Assembly (NCBI GenBank): GCA_020747065.1
Contig: JAGMVK010000016.1
Span: 186,001-250,000, forward strand
Length of the DNA stretch: 64,000 bases
Direction: 5' to 3'
From: Cadophora sp. MPI-SDFR-AT-0126
Taxonomy: Eukaryota; Ascomycota; Leotiomycetes; Helotiales; Ploettnerulaceae
Translations under genes and position numbers: made by a program
Shown: in pieces, positions 11,170 through 22,530 of the stretch
Layout: the number at the start of each line of letters is the position of its first letter
How positions within the stretch are numbered: position 1 is the stretch's first letter
The notes under the pieces: generated by a model
The model's database searches: none
Seen by the model: only the letters and a program-made list of their open reading frames with translations
What the model was told of the DNA's origin: nothing

Positions 11170-12030
11170 ATGAACCGCCGCAAACCCCTCTACGCCCAAT
11201 TCTCCCAGGAGCAGCGAAAGCGAGATCAACAGAAACGCCAACCTTCACAACACTCCCAAGCCCAATCCCAAGCCCAATCCCAATCCCAAGCCCCATCTCA
11301 AGAAGGAATCAACCACCTCCTCCGCGCCCGCGCCGCCCAACTCGAGCGCGAACGCCTCCAAAACACCACTCTCTACAACACGCCTCCCCGCCGTTACAGC
11401 ATCGGTCCTCTCACGCCGGAATCACCTCCTTTCCTACACGCACCGCCGAATACGCCGCATACGCCGCCTCATCGCCAGGCTCGAGTGCATTCTCATGACA
11501 GTTCTGCTATCCATACACTTACCCCGTCTTCTCGAGGTGGGCATGGACATGGCGATGGGGATAGAGGTGGGGATGTAGGATGGTCGTGGATGAGCTGGGC
11601 CGGCGTGGCGTTTATGGTGGTTCTTGGGGTGGTGTTGCTTGGGAAGCAGGAGGATGATGATGGGTCGGATTATCCGGGGGAGGCGACGAGGATGGGTGAG
11701 GAGATTTTGAGGAAGGGTGGGAGTTCGAGTTGGGGATTTGGTGGACTGCGGAGGATTGCGGTGTGGGTTCTTTGGGGAGTGCTGGCGTGGGGGTGTTGGT
11801 GGGTTGGGTGTATTTTGTATGAGGCTGTGGTTGAGGCTATTAGAGAGAGGGAGAGAGAGGTGTTTATTGTTGATGGGAGGAGGAGAGCGGCTGGAGGGAG
11901 GGAGCTGGATATGCGGTCTCGGGGGAGGGACAGTGGTAGATCTGGGTGGAGAATCGTGGATGAGGATAGTGAGGATGAGTATCTAGATGGGCATAGAAGG
12001 TACGAGTCGGAGATGGGGGAGTCCCGATGA
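11170..12030 (+). CDS. Q/S-rich membrane protein of unknown function
   Basis: Single-exon gene of 286 residues; the ATG at 11170 follows CCAAA, a good fungal context. The N-terminal third is basic and disordered with an SQAQ/SQSQ repeat at about residues 26-44, then a Pro/His-rich linker (TPHTPPHR). Two hydrophobic segments follow: VGWSWMSWAGVAFMVVLGVV at about residues 137-156 and IAVWVLWGVLAWGCWWVGCI at about 197-216, separated by a short acidic loop. The C-terminus is Arg/Glu/Asp-rich and ends SEDEY...EMGESR. The layout suggests a two-pass ER or nuclear-envelope membrane protein with both ends on the same side. I recognise no domain and infer no function. The gene stands alone, with about 850 bp upstream and 740 bp before the convergent septin-like gene. 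Confidence 0.7.
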   Translation: MNRRKPLYAQFSQEQRKRDQQKRQPSQHSQAQSQAQSQSQAPSQEGINHLLRARAAQLERERLQNTTLYNTPPRRYSIGPLTPESPPFLHAPPNTPHTPPHRQARVHSHDSSAIHTLTPSSRGGHGHGDGDRGGDVGWSWMSWAGVAFMVVLGVVLLGKQEDDDGSDYPGEATRMGEEILRKGGSSSWGFGGLRRIAVWVLWGVLAWGCWWVGCILYEAVVEAIREREREVFIVDGRRRAAGGRELDMRSRGRDSGRSGWRIVDEDSEDEYLDGHRRYESEMGESR

Positions 12031-12773
12031 GAGTTTCTCTTCCTAGTTGAGTTCATGAGAGAGGAGATTTATTAGTGCTTGATGGTGAGCACTCGCTTTG
12101 GATGTATCAACACAAAGAAAACCAGAGACGAATGAGTAGAGTAATTTCACAGTCACCGCACCTCAAATCAAAGAAGAATTTCAGACAACATGATAAATTT
12201 CCACCACTAATCAGCATGCAATCAAATACCGCTATTTCTTGCCCGAAAGCTAGACTTTTGCTTATAAGTATTTGAAGAAAGAAGCCTCTGATTCATCGAA
12301 ACACACAAAACATACAGCAGTCAGCGCTACGTGACAATCTTGATTGAAGAAGAAAAAAGGTATTGTATGATCCATCTCAACAAGATCAATATTTCCTCCC
12401 CCCAATAGTTTTTCATGAGTCCCTCTTCTCGCCTCCATATCGAAAGTTCCAGGGAGGTTCCCTTTCAAAATAAGTTGTAAAAAAGGTAGGCGCCCAGCGC
12501 AGTAGAATCGAAATTCAAAACGCTATCTGCACAAACGCTATCGCACATCTCAAATCTAGGAATTTTCCTCTGTGGAGGTGTTCCCTCTCATCCTTGATAG
12601 GTATCGAGGGGAAATGGTACAAAGCATGCGCGCACGAAGTAAGGGGTATGCAATCGATCAACAAAAGAAAAAATGAGTATCAAAACCGAAATTAATCGCC
12701 ATGTCTCCGGTATCATGGGTAGGCCGTTCCCAAAGCAGGCCTCTGGCTTGTAAGACATGCTCAGTAGGACAGA
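12031..12773. other. Intergenic region between convergent genes
   Basis: 3' flank of the membrane-protein gene and of the septin-like gene, which face each other. A-rich stretches are consistent with polyadenylation signals on both strands. No coding signal seen. Confidence 0.5.
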
Positions 12774-14479
12774 TCATCGTCTAACCTCGCGGTGCTTGAG
12801 TCTGCTCGTTCTCCATCCCTCATACCAAAGCTCCCGACTTGCTTCTCTCAACTCTCCTCTCCACTCGCTGAATACAGCTTCCTTCAGTCTGACGAAATCA
12901 CAATGTTCGACATCCATTGGATCGGCGAACCCCCAAGGGAACTTTCTTCCGATCACACCAGGCTCATAGATATCCGGACTGATAATCGAAAGGGGAAGAT
13001 ATGGGACCTCCTGCGACTCGGACTCATCACGCATATGACGGCGGACTGAACCTGATGAGAGTCTATTGGATTTGGGAGATGTGGTGACTTCTTGTTGTTG
13101 AATTGGAAGATCATCACCAGAGTTCTTGTCGGATTCTTCATCCTCGTCACCCTCGTCGATTCGATTGGCATCTCTGGTTGGGCTGTCGGGGTCGAAATCA
13201 TCAAGTCCAAGAGCCTCGAGAGGGTCAAGATTTGCCTTTCGCAGGCTGTCCCAGACGGTCTTCTTGAGATGGCTCATATGGGCTGTGGTGATGGTATCCG
13301 CCTTGGAAATGACTGGAACAACCGTCGTCTTGCCTTGCAGCGAGCGCAGAACCTGGAGATCTAGATCCTCATCGAGACCACCGATAATCCGAGGGGAAGA
13401 GTTGTACTTTCCATTCGTAGTGTGTCCATTGCCAGCCGGCGCCGCAGCCTTGGATGTCGCAATATTCCTATCCAGACGAAGAGGGTCGAGGAGGAGGAAA
13501 GCGCAGTGGATATGGGTATCTTGAACACCGGGTGCTCGGACGACTTTCATCTCCTCGGTGAAGGTCTCTTCGAATTTGCTCTCGAGGAAAGAGGACATCT
13601 CCCGAAGTTGCAGGTCAACGACATTCTTTTCCAGACCTTCCGAATCCCACAGTGTAAGACCAATACGTTCGCCATCAATTTCCGTTTCCAGATAATGGGA
13701 TTCGAAATTGCCGTTCTTGGTGTTCTGAGGAGCGAATATGTCATCTGCGAGCTCGGATGGACGATTGGATCTCTTCTTTGGTGGGAGAGCTAGAGATGTC
13801 TTGAGAAATTCGAGGAATGAGGTCTTTCCGGATGATCGCGCACCGATGATCAAGATGCTATGTGAAGTCAGTTCCTATCCCTGGCAAAGCAACGCGAAAC
13901 TTACTTGAATGGTGTTGGGTCCTTTCGTCTCCTAACTCTGCGAGGGCTGTTGATTGTGCTAACGGCACTACTTGCGTAGCTGTATCTTCCACGATGGGTC
14001 ATGCTCTCCGTACGAGCGTAAGGATCCACCCATTCGCCATTTCGACTACCGTTCGATGGAATAGGAGGAATTGGGACGCTGCCAACGGCCATCGATGTGC
14101 GTGGCGGATCCATCGATTGACGACCGTTCTGATACCCACCAGATCTGTTTGATATGATTGCAACCGAGTCGGGACGGTCCTCGCCGCCGAACGGGAGATT
14201 TGCTGGCTTCTGACCGTTGTAGAGATCTGGAAGACGAGGGGGTGATTTCGGGATGGCGGCTGCTTCCTTGCGCTGCCTCTCAAGTTCTTGTTCCCTCAAG
14301 ATCGCTTGCTGCTTCTTGCTTGGTTTGAGTTCGCCAGACTTGGATCTGCGCAGGAGCAGGCCGAGGGAGGAGCGACGGGGAGGATGTGATTTCGAGGCCT
14401 CTGGAATTGCCGCCAACTTGTCTGCTGAAGGTGGAGACTGGCTCGCACTTGGTGTTCGTGGTCGCGATGAAGAAACCAT
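12774..14479 (-). CDS. Septin-like P-loop GTPase with long disordered N-terminus
   Basis: Two exons, 14479-13905 and 13857-12774, giving 552 residues. Residues 1-190 are Ser/Pro/Arg-rich and disordered. The G domain follows: P-loop GARSSGKT at 197-204, G3-like WDSEGLE at 262-268 and G4-like SKAD at 376-379. The hydrophobic run ILIIGARSSGKTSFL and the block HIHCAFLLLDPLRL resemble septins and related GTPases. Differences from canonical septins: G3 reads DSEG instead of DTPG, an acidic Ser-rich insert lies between G4 and the C-terminal part, and there is no C-terminal coiled coil. Canonical fungal septins form filaments at septa; this divergent version may be a regulatory or non-polymerising member, which is inference. 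It could also belong to another TRAFAC branch. Intron 13904-13858 is 47 nt and phase 2. Confidence 0.75.
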
Positions 14480-16402
14480 GCTGACTGGATACGGGAGAGT
14501 CTCGAAAGTGGCAGGGATCGTGCCGTGACTTTGTCTCCCCTAATTTGCAGTTCAATCGAATCTGCGCTTCAGGCTTTATATCGGTTGATGGGGAGGAAGA
14601 AGGGAGGCAAAGGTGAATATTTCCAGTCTGCGACAGAAGGAGCGGGTTTGTAGGAGGGTGAGAGGTGAATGTCTCGAAACTTCGTTGGTCGATCTGCGAA
14701 GGAGCTGGGGGTACAAGTAGGATGTTTCGCAAGCTGGACCTTGAGCTCGCGGCGCGAAAGGATGTATTCGAGGAGCTGCTGAGCTGTGTATGTATTGCAC
14801 TGTCTCGTAGCTATTGAAGCCGAGACAACAATAGATGGTCGACGTCGTAGGGCTTAATGTCGCGGTCAGACAGCCAGAGGCGTTTGCTGTAGCTAAAGAG
14901 GTAGCGTAGCTGTGCAGTAGTCGTAGCCGGAAAGGAGGGGACCAGCCGGTGGAGCGAATTGCTGTGCCTTTATCGTAATTTACAACGTAGGCCCGGCGGA
15001 AGGAAAGGAAGGAAGGGTAGTAAGGTGAAGCAAAGGGCACCAGCACAAGATGTCAATGTGCAAAAGAATGAGGTGGAGTAGGAAAAGCGTGAGAGCGGAT
15101 GGGTGAGGAGAAGTCGCTTGCAAGTAAGTGAAGGCGGAGGCGTAGGCGAAAAACAAGGCCTGTTCAATCGAGTAATGCAGATAGATTCAGGTGGTAGTAC
15201 TGTAAGTAGCTTCGTTATGTATGTAGCCCAGCCTGGGTCAAGTCAGGTTCAGATCAATTCCATCCAGTCGGCTTCCTGCCCCAAGCATATGTCCCCTTCC
15301 TTTTCCTTCCCATCCTCTCCTTTCCTCGCTTTCCTTTCCTTTCCTTCACGCGCAAAACGAACAATGCAAGACTAAGGGGCTGGATTGAACCCCTGTCCTC
15401 TTGCCGGGCCAGTCCAGTATTTTTAACACTTGACTGTGATACGCGACCATCACTTCACTAAGCAGGGCAGCAGGTACATTACAAGAGTAGCATTACTCCG
15501 TACAATCATCAATTGATTGCTTCTGTTGAGGCTGTACAGTACGGACCTACCTGTAGATGCACCTTTTATCACACGGCCAGCTGCACGGATTATGCAGGGC
15601 AATATGGATGCAGAGCATTTGAGCCCCATCAATCGACGATGCTTCGCAGATTATCTTCCCTGGATCGATGGTCAAACGGCAGTCAGTCAGCGCCAGATGA
15701 AGGGACGGTGGACCATGGCCATGGTTGGCTTGCGGAGCATTTTCTGGAGATGGGCCGCTTCGAGCTTAGCACATCCTGTCAGGTCCAGGGCCAATTCAGG
15801 GGTAAAATCCACTCTGGATCCTTGGCATCATCTCTCCTTTTCTTGCTCTTGATTCCACTCCGGCAAACATCCAGCGAGTCCTTCAAGACCACACCAGAAC
15901 AAAGACGACGCTTGAGGGGCATATTAAAATTCTCAACATCTTCTCGTCCGTGGAATGTGGGGAGAATAGGAAACGATCATCGATCGACGAGCCTTGCCGG
16001 CCGGTTGAGGCATTTCCCACCACTTTATTTGATACACCCCACGTGACCTTAACTTTGTTTTGAGTTCTGCATCTTTAATGCAAAATTGCTTCTCGAACTT
16101 CCATTATGCTTAATCTCAGATCCGAGGTGAGCGGGGGTCCTTTGGATGACGAGAAGCTCATATTGTTGCGTGGACGGTGGGCCCTGATACAAGGAAGAAG
16201 GCATTTCGCTTCAAGGCCTCAGCCTCTTTGCACAGGACGGCTCCTTGCTTGAAGAGTGAGTGTCATGAATCTCCCAAAACAAATATCGACATGACCATTT
16301 TGAATTATTCTCAGTTAAGTACAAGTTCCTTCCATGCATTTCCTTTCTGTCTCGAACGCAGCTCCTTCAAGCTGGAATAGCTCGTCTATTTTCTCCTTCA
16401 TC
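14480..16402. other. Intergenic region with CT-rich tract and tRNA-like B box
   Basis: 1.9 kb upstream of the septin-like gene. A pyrimidine-rich run occupies about 15288-15350. At 15376-15393 the two arms GGGG and CCCC flank a sequence whose minus strand reads GGTTCAATCC, like a tRNA B box, but no full cloverleaf can be folded. Open frames around 15513-16046 show no recognisable protein. Confidence 0.45.
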
Positions 16403-17202
16403 ATGCCTTGGTCAGGAGACGCTCGTCAAGTTGTGTCAATGGATAGCGGTCTTCTTATTATTCTATGGGTTATTCAATTCATCACGATATCTGTTTACGT
16501 CTCCGCCATTACTTTTCTTGTCTCTAGCATAGCCATGAAAGGGGATTTAGGGGTACTGGGCCCGTATGGATACTCTTGACGGCTTACTGTATTGCACTAA
16601 CAGACAACATCAGATCATACCTCACAATTCTGATTTTTTCCTTCCTCATTTTTGTCCTCATAGTTAATGAAGCAATCTTCATAATTCGCCAAAACCTGGA
16701 TCCAGATGTCTACCTAAATTCACAGATCGTCAAGATAGCCATGTTGGTCACCACACTCCTCTCAATTGAGGTGCATGGATTAGCGTGGAGGAAGCGAGAC
16801 GTAAACAACGTCAATGCCGTCCTCACTAAAATAATTGGGCTGACGCTACTCGCCAGGTAAGCTCAAACCTTACTCAATGCGAGCAACTGTTGACAGTGTG
16901 TAGTATCCCTTTCATTCTTGCTCTAGTCCTGACATGGATTTTGCGACGACGTCGTGGATGTGGTATTTCCATCGTGGTGACGGCGGTTGATGAGGAGGCG
17001 GTAGAGAGGAGGCCATTATTGCATGATCGACTACACACAGGTTGAAGAACAGCCAAATCAGCATGCTCTCAGCGCTTCAACAACGTCACGAAGTGATTAT
17101 GCAGATCAAGGGCAATATGATGGCAGGTATCGACCTTTGCGACTTCTCAATCTGATGTCGGTTAGCGAAGTTAAAGCTGCGAACTTGCTCCTTCCGGAAT
17201 GA
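16403..17202 (+). CDS. Small four-helix integral membrane protein, function unknown
   Basis: Best model: exons 16403-16563, 16614-16856, 16904-17000 and 17041-17202, giving 220 residues. Four hydrophobic segments are clear: LLIILWVIQFITISVYVSAI, YLTILIFSFLIFVLIVNEAI, IVKIAMLVTTLLSIEVHGLA and IPFILALVLTWIL, the last followed by RRRRGC, a cytosolic-side charge cluster. Introns of 50 and 47 nt carry good donors and a GCACTAAC branch site. The last 40-nt intron is tentative; without it the protein ends at 17045 after LLHDRLHTG. I prefer the spliced form because 17041-17202 is open, in phase and of coding composition (QPNQHALSASTTSRSDY, RYRPLRLLN). No family is recognised. The layout resembles fungus-specific four-pass plasma-membrane proteins. 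Confidence 0.65.
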
Positions 17203-17473
17203 AAAGGAAACCAGGCCCGACATTGTGGTCCATTTCAATTTGTGCTCTCCTCAACTTTCTCCAACACAACTATTTTAGCAACATCACTCTCCATCACTTT
17301 CGGCCAGGTCATATATCATTACTTCACTACGCAAAGCCGCATTCTTACAGATCAAAATCAGTGCCTGTGCTTGCCGAACATCTACTCCTTACACGCAGTC
17401 ATCTCAGAGTCAGCTCCTCAGCGTGTTGAAATCAAAGCGACATAGCTAATTCTTCTCCAAGCTCCCATTCTGA

Positions 17474-18894
17474 ATGTGCTGCTGGATCAAAGATTCGAAC
17501 CCAGAGACCGAAAGACAACCTCCACCACGTCGACAAGGCCTTAACCAGGTCTTCGATCGTCGCGGAACCTGGCCTCACAACCCAGCAATTATCAGTACTG
17601 GCGCAAGTTCTCCAGGCTTAGGTCCAACGCAGCAATCTCCAGCGATCGAAGAAGGCAGTGAGAAGAACACCATGGCTTCAAGAGGCTCAGGCGCCGACAC
17701 TCCTATGCATGGCCAAGCAGGTCCGGATGAGCAATCAGGGAAGTCGAACTCAGAGAACAACTCAAGGAGAAGCTCGCTCTCCGAATCACTCAGGAAACTG
17801 AAGAGCACAAAAAAATCGCTCACTGGATCGCTCAAGAAAGCCACGAACAAGATATTGGGTAGAGAACCTGTTCCGAAAATCGGATCGTACTTCCAACAAC
17901 CGGCACAGGGAGCGCCGTTGCATGGCATGCAGTCTCGACCCAGCAATTGGCAAGCTCCAGGAAGTATACCCCAACAGTCTATGCACCGCAGGCAACCTCA
18001 ATTTGACAATTGGCAAGCCCCAGACAATATTCCACAAGAAACTGCGTATGGCCAGCCACCTCCGCATTGTGGGTTTTATCCTCCAACCACGCAATATCTC
18101 CAGGGGAACAATGTTTACGCACCTCAGCAGCAGAACGTGCCCATGCATCCGATTCCGACCAGCTTCCTGCCGGCACTTGCTCAGAATATGACCCCTTATG
18201 GGTATGGTACGCCTGCTCAGCAGTCATTTCAGGGGTATAATGGAGCCTACAACCAGCTCGGCTTCAACATGACTTATTTGCAAACTCAACCTCATCACGG
18301 CCCATATCAGCCTAATGGATCGTACGCTTCGAGCGCGCAGGTGCAGCCTGCTCTTCGCTCTCAACCAATACAGCAACTTACCAGCGCCATCAATAATTCG
18401 CCCGATATAGCTTCCAAGGCTGGATGCTTTGAATATCTAAAAGGCCTCACTCATGTCGTCGGCACTCAGGGCAGGAGACAGCGACTACGTACATCGGAAG
18501 GGTTTTCTGAACCACCAGAGACAGTAAAGTCGTTCAGACCTCATTTAGGCCCGGATGGCGGATTCTGTTGTCCAAGTTGCCCAAAGACCTATGCACGTGT
18601 GAAGCATGTGAAGCGCCACTTCCTGCAGCGTGAGTGAAAACCCATCTTTATTTAACCATGGCTGACTCTATAGATACTGGTTCCCGGCCTTTCGTATGTC
18701 AATTTTGTGGAACTGATTTTGAGCGTTCTGATACATGGAAGAGGCACTACAAGAGATGCGCAGGGCGCCGTGGCGTGGCTGTTGAACCTGGTGATCATTT
18801 GCTGCCGAGCGTCAATCAAGAGCACATCAATCAAGAGCACATCAATCAAGAGCAATCCGGGTCCTCAAACCCTATGCTCCCAACAGGCTCCTAA
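17474..18894 (+). CDS. C2H2 zinc-finger protein with long Q/P-rich N-terminal region
   Basis: Two exons, 17474-18629 and 18674-18894, giving 458 residues. The bulk is low-complexity, rich in Gln, Pro, Asn and Tyr, with a Ser-rich basic segment (SLSESLRKLKSTKKSL) at about residues 100-120. At the end are two adjacent fingers. The first is FCCPSCPKTYARVKHVKRHFLQH (C-x2-C-x12-H-x3-H), formed across the intron. The linker TGSRPF leads to a second finger CQFC...RHYKRC of C2HC type. The intron 18630-18673 is 44 nt, and its phase recreates the final His and the canonical H-TG-x-RPF linker, which supports the model. The tail has three NQEHI-type repeats. An internal ATG at 17671 in good context is a possible alternative start. 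A coding-like stretch continues past the stop (see 19013-19297). Confidence 0.75.
18812..18855 (+). repeat. 15-bp in-frame tandem repeat, three copies
   Basis: Unit TCAATCAAGAGCACA at 18812-18826 and 18827-18841, and 14 of 15 positions again at 18842-18855. It encodes NQEHI, NQEHI, NQEQ near the C-terminus of the zinc-finger protein. Being a multiple of three, copy-number change would keep the frame, so length polymorphism among strains is likely. Confidence 0.9.
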
Positions 18895-20272
18895 CTGGTA
18901 ACACCACGGCTAATATACAGAGAGATGGAATACTCAATGATGCCAAACAGGACCGCCCATCAACAACGAGCACCCGAATCCCGAAAATAGTTACAGAGAG
19001 CCATCGACCTAGCCATCAAACGACTTTACCCAAAAACAACGAACTCTCGCGAATGGAGTCAGAAGTCCCGGTGACGATGATAACGAATATTTCTTTGAGC
19101 CTGACAGTGCTAAGTCGGAAAAGAACGAGGAAAGCGGTGAATTGAGTCGTTGCGAGGATCATATGAGCTCCATGGAGTTGACATACATTGGACCTCTGGT
19201 TTCAGAAGAGCCGGCCAGAAAAAGCGATTGTTATTGGTACTGCAACAAAGCCCATTGTTGCAGAGTCATTACTAGCGGAAAATATACATATGTTTAGCAA
19301 CTGTAGCCACTTTGCTGACTGCAGCGTGAGCTTATAGCTTTCAATTGTGTACAAACTACATTTCTGCACATCACGATTAAGCGAGTCCACCACAACAACA
19401 GGTAGGGAATATCTTGACCGGGCTGTTCTTACACTTAAATCAGAGAGAAGGAAACGGACAAACTTCTGATGCATGTCTTGCAAAATCTTCATTATTACTC
19501 TCATCTTACTCCCTCTTGCCTGCTCTCCTTCCACACATCCTAGCCATGTCTTCTCGATTTTTCCGAACGCGGCAGCTGCTATACAAGCTTACGCGTTACC
19601 CTAATATCTAGCTCTGTAGCTAATATCATCCCCGCCCGCCTTCACTACGACCCAGCAGAAAAAGAAATCCGAGGAAACCTCCTCCCAGACCATCCTATCT
19701 CATCTCCTTCTTTTGTGAGAAAAAACCATTCCTCCCTATGTAGACAGGCTACCTGATATAGCCTAGCAAGACCCGCTGCGAAGAAGCCGAACCTGGAAGA
19801 GAAAAAGAGTCGCAAATTAACGGGACTGATGCGTCATTTCCTGACCGTGTGTATGTACATGTACAAACCCCGCGACGATGGTGGAATATGGTTGGCTGGC
19901 TAGCAAGCTCGGCGTTTGTGTGCGCGAGAAGGAGATAGATACATCGAGTGCTTCATTTCGCGTGTTATGTGTGATACGACAGGGAGCGAGCCTCGATTTC
20001 AAGAAACACCTAAACGCCTAAAACCAGTTGGGCAAGATGGAAAATATCCTTCCGTGGAATATTCTATCGAATCGTAGCGTATGGACAAAGAGAACACAAA
20101 GAAGAGAAGGGAAAGAAGCCGAATTATTTACGCGGTTTTTGTTGTGTGGTGGAAGTATGTTCCGTTTCGTGCGAATGATTTGTATGTCGGAAAATGGGTA
20201 TTTGACAAGATTGTAATCGGTGATTTGTGATGATCGAACGGTGAAAACTTTCGTCGTCTTGTTTGAAGGTGT
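18895..20272. other. 3' flank and intergenic region
   Basis: Lies between the zinc-finger gene and the 3' end of palI/RIM9. Apart from the coding-like stretch at 19013-19297, listed separately, I see no gene. The region 20230-20272 forms the 3' end of the minus-strand gene. Confidence 0.5.
19013..19297 (+). pseudogene. Coding-like open frame beyond the zinc-finger stop (lost or alternative exon)
   Basis: An open frame of 94 residues, bounded by TAG at 19010-19012 and TAG at 19295-19297. Its composition looks like real protein rather than noise: SPGDDDNEYFFEPDS, AKSEKNEESGELSRC, YIGPLVSEEPARKS, then a Cys-rich end (CYWYCNKAHCC). The same frame also looks coding before the TAG (INNEHPNPENSYREPS). 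No donor in the upstream exon restores phase without losing the zinc-finger tail repeat. It may be a third exon, a decayed C-terminus, or part of a separate gene. Confidence 0.35.
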
Positions 20273-22530
20273 TTACATGCCATTGGATGGAGGGTACGCG
20301 CTATTCGGTACCATTCCTGGTCCTGGACTTGGTCGGCCTCCTCCTCTAGGGAACCCTCCTCGACCTCGTCCACTTGGTAGTTGAAAGTCGGGGTTGGAGT
20401 TGAGGAGAATGTCGTTCTGCTGAGGGGCTGGTCGTCTGGTTGGCATTGGTGCGTAACCTGGTCCGCTGTTCCATCTAGGATTGACTCCTCGTTGCGACAC
20501 TGAGGTAAAGTTCGACCGATCTGACTCTGCTGGACTCCTTGATCCAGACTGGAGATCTTCGTAGGAGTTACTGCCGTCTAAATTACTGACCGGCTGAATG
20601 GGTCGAAGATTCGGGTTCTGGTTCGAAGGGTTCCTTTGAGGGTAATCCGACGCCATTCCTGAGACTGCTGCAGGTGCTGTAGCTTGCTCTTCGGTCGCGA
20701 ATCTAGGATCGACATCCTCGTAGTAGTTGTCTCCAGCCGAACTTACACGCCTGTGAGCAGCTGCTGAAGGACTTGGCAACTCAGCGGGCTGAGAATTTGG
20801 ATTCAAAGGAGATGAACGACCAGCCTCTCCCCATGCTTGTCGCGGTGGAATGTAAGCCCTGGATCTATTAGTTTCTGAAAACGTAAATGGCTAAATAACT
20901 TACTCATCAGTGCTATACCTGCTCACGTCGCTGTCAACGGTCTGCCGTTGCTGCTGTAATCGTTGCTGTTGAAGTCCAACCATTCCTGCTACATCTCCAT
21001 CACTCTCTCTGATGTTGCCAAATTGGCCAAACCCTCTTGGTGCCGTCGAGGGACTTCCTGTTGTAGCATCCATTTCTATGGCTTGTCCTACAGGCCCATC
21101 CGTATCAAGACCTGGCAATGGCGGTGGCGATTCAGCTCGAGGCAGACTGCTTCTAGAATCATCCGGGTTGTAGGCAGCATATTCCCCTTGCGCAGGAGGC
21201 CCATATGGATCATAACCTCCAGGTTGCGGTCTCCTTTGGCCATACCCATTGGAGGGAGGCCCTCTGTTATCATAGCCACCTCTTCCATACGCTGGAGGTG
21301 CTCCTCCTCTTCCTCCTCTCATCATAGCACCGCCCATTGGACCAGGTGGACCCATTTGATCTCTGTAAGGTCCGCCATAACCCCCACCGCGCGGTGGACC
21401 GTAGCCTCCTCTCTGCGGGCCACCACGTCCGTTTCCATAACCGCCTCTTGGTCCTCCTCTGAATCCACCTGCCATTCCCCTGCCTCTCGAGTTCATCGAA
21501 TGGTCTGAATATTGCCGATTTAGCGAGGGGTCCGCTGATGGATCTCTACTCCTTCCTCCATAGCCTCCCGGTCGTGGGATGACATTTCCATATTGATCCC
21601 TCTGTGGAGCTTCTCCCATCCTTGGAGGTCCTCCATATCTGTCAACTCCTCCTATGCCTGCAGTTCCATTTCCATTTGGCGAGGTCTCGGTTGGTGTCCT
21701 GGTCGTCAATGGAATTCTTTCATCACTTGTTCTCTCTGGATCCTTCTTCGCCATATCAAATGTAGCAAAAGCAGGTAGCTTGTCGACCGCGGACTCACTC
21801 CCAACCAAAGTAGTGCTGGGTGGTACTGGAGGCGGGTCTGGCCCTTGCCGATTATAGAAGTTCTCCCCATTCATCTCCGCATTCTCTGCAATTCGGCGCT
21901 TTCGTGCTTTCCGGCTAACCAAAGTTCTCCTCATTGCACAAGATACAATACCACTAGCAGCAATGAGAATGGTAGCTGCTAAGACAATGTAAGATCCCCA
22001 TGCCATGTGCGGGACGAAGAGCAGAACATCAATCAAGAATGAGAGAAGGGATGTGATCAGAGTCAAAATACTAAGGATGAAGATCCCGAGAAGATATCGA
22101 GGAGAATGCGAAGGAGAGTGAAAGTGTGCAGCTGCAGCCATGATCGCCATGACGAGGGTGAATAGTGCTGCGATGGGGTGCACAATGAGGATTGCTGAGA
22201 GAGTCGCTCTGGTGTCAGAGGGTAAATCGAAACTGTCCGTTTGTTCCTTGTTGTATAATGTCGCTATGAAAGTCAGTATCGGATCCACTTGCTCATGCAG
22301 CTGCCCGGGGAGCTATCCACACCCACCCTCCGGGATTACTGACCAGTATTGTATCCAATCTCTATGCTGGTACATTTCGAGCCCTGACAATATCCAAACA
22401 CACCAAAATCAACTCCTCCAAACGAAGCCAGGGGAATCTGTTTTATGATTGGCGTCGAGAGAACGGATATGAGGAGCAAGACGAATGCTGCGAACAGCAA
22501 GATCGTCAACGGTGTCGCTGGCCTCAACAT
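20273..22530 (-). CDS. palI: pH-response regulator PalI/Rim9, SUR7-type membrane protein
   Basis: Three exons, 22530-22344, 22263-20904 and 20858-20273, giving 710 residues. The N-terminal domain has four hydrophobic segments in the SUR7/PalI pattern: TILLFAAFVLLLISVLST; then, after a short extracellular loop with FGVFGYC...C, AILIVHPIAALFTLVMAIMA, LLGIFILSILTLITSLLSF and YIVLAATILIAASGIV. The long cytosolic tail is Gly/Arg/Pro-rich (RGGYG, GPPRGG repeats at about residues 250-350), then Gln-rich, then another RGG block near the end. Family knowledge: PalI/Rim9 helps place the PalH/Rim21 ambient-pH sensor in the plasma membrane upstream of PacC/Rim101. Length and tail match filamentous-fungal PalI. 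The ATG at 22530 directly precedes the first helix. Introns are 80 and 45 nt. Confidence 0.88.

Noticed and set aside
15370..15450. tRNA-like element on the minus strand with GGTTCAATCC
   Set aside because: The T arm does not pair (only two of five possible pairs) and no acceptor stem can be formed; no A box at the right distance. Probably chance or a relic.
17488..17510. Minus-strand GGGTTCGAATC resembling a tRNA B box
   Set aside because: It lies inside the zinc-finger protein's coding exon, the stem pairs poorly and no A box or acceptor stem is seen.
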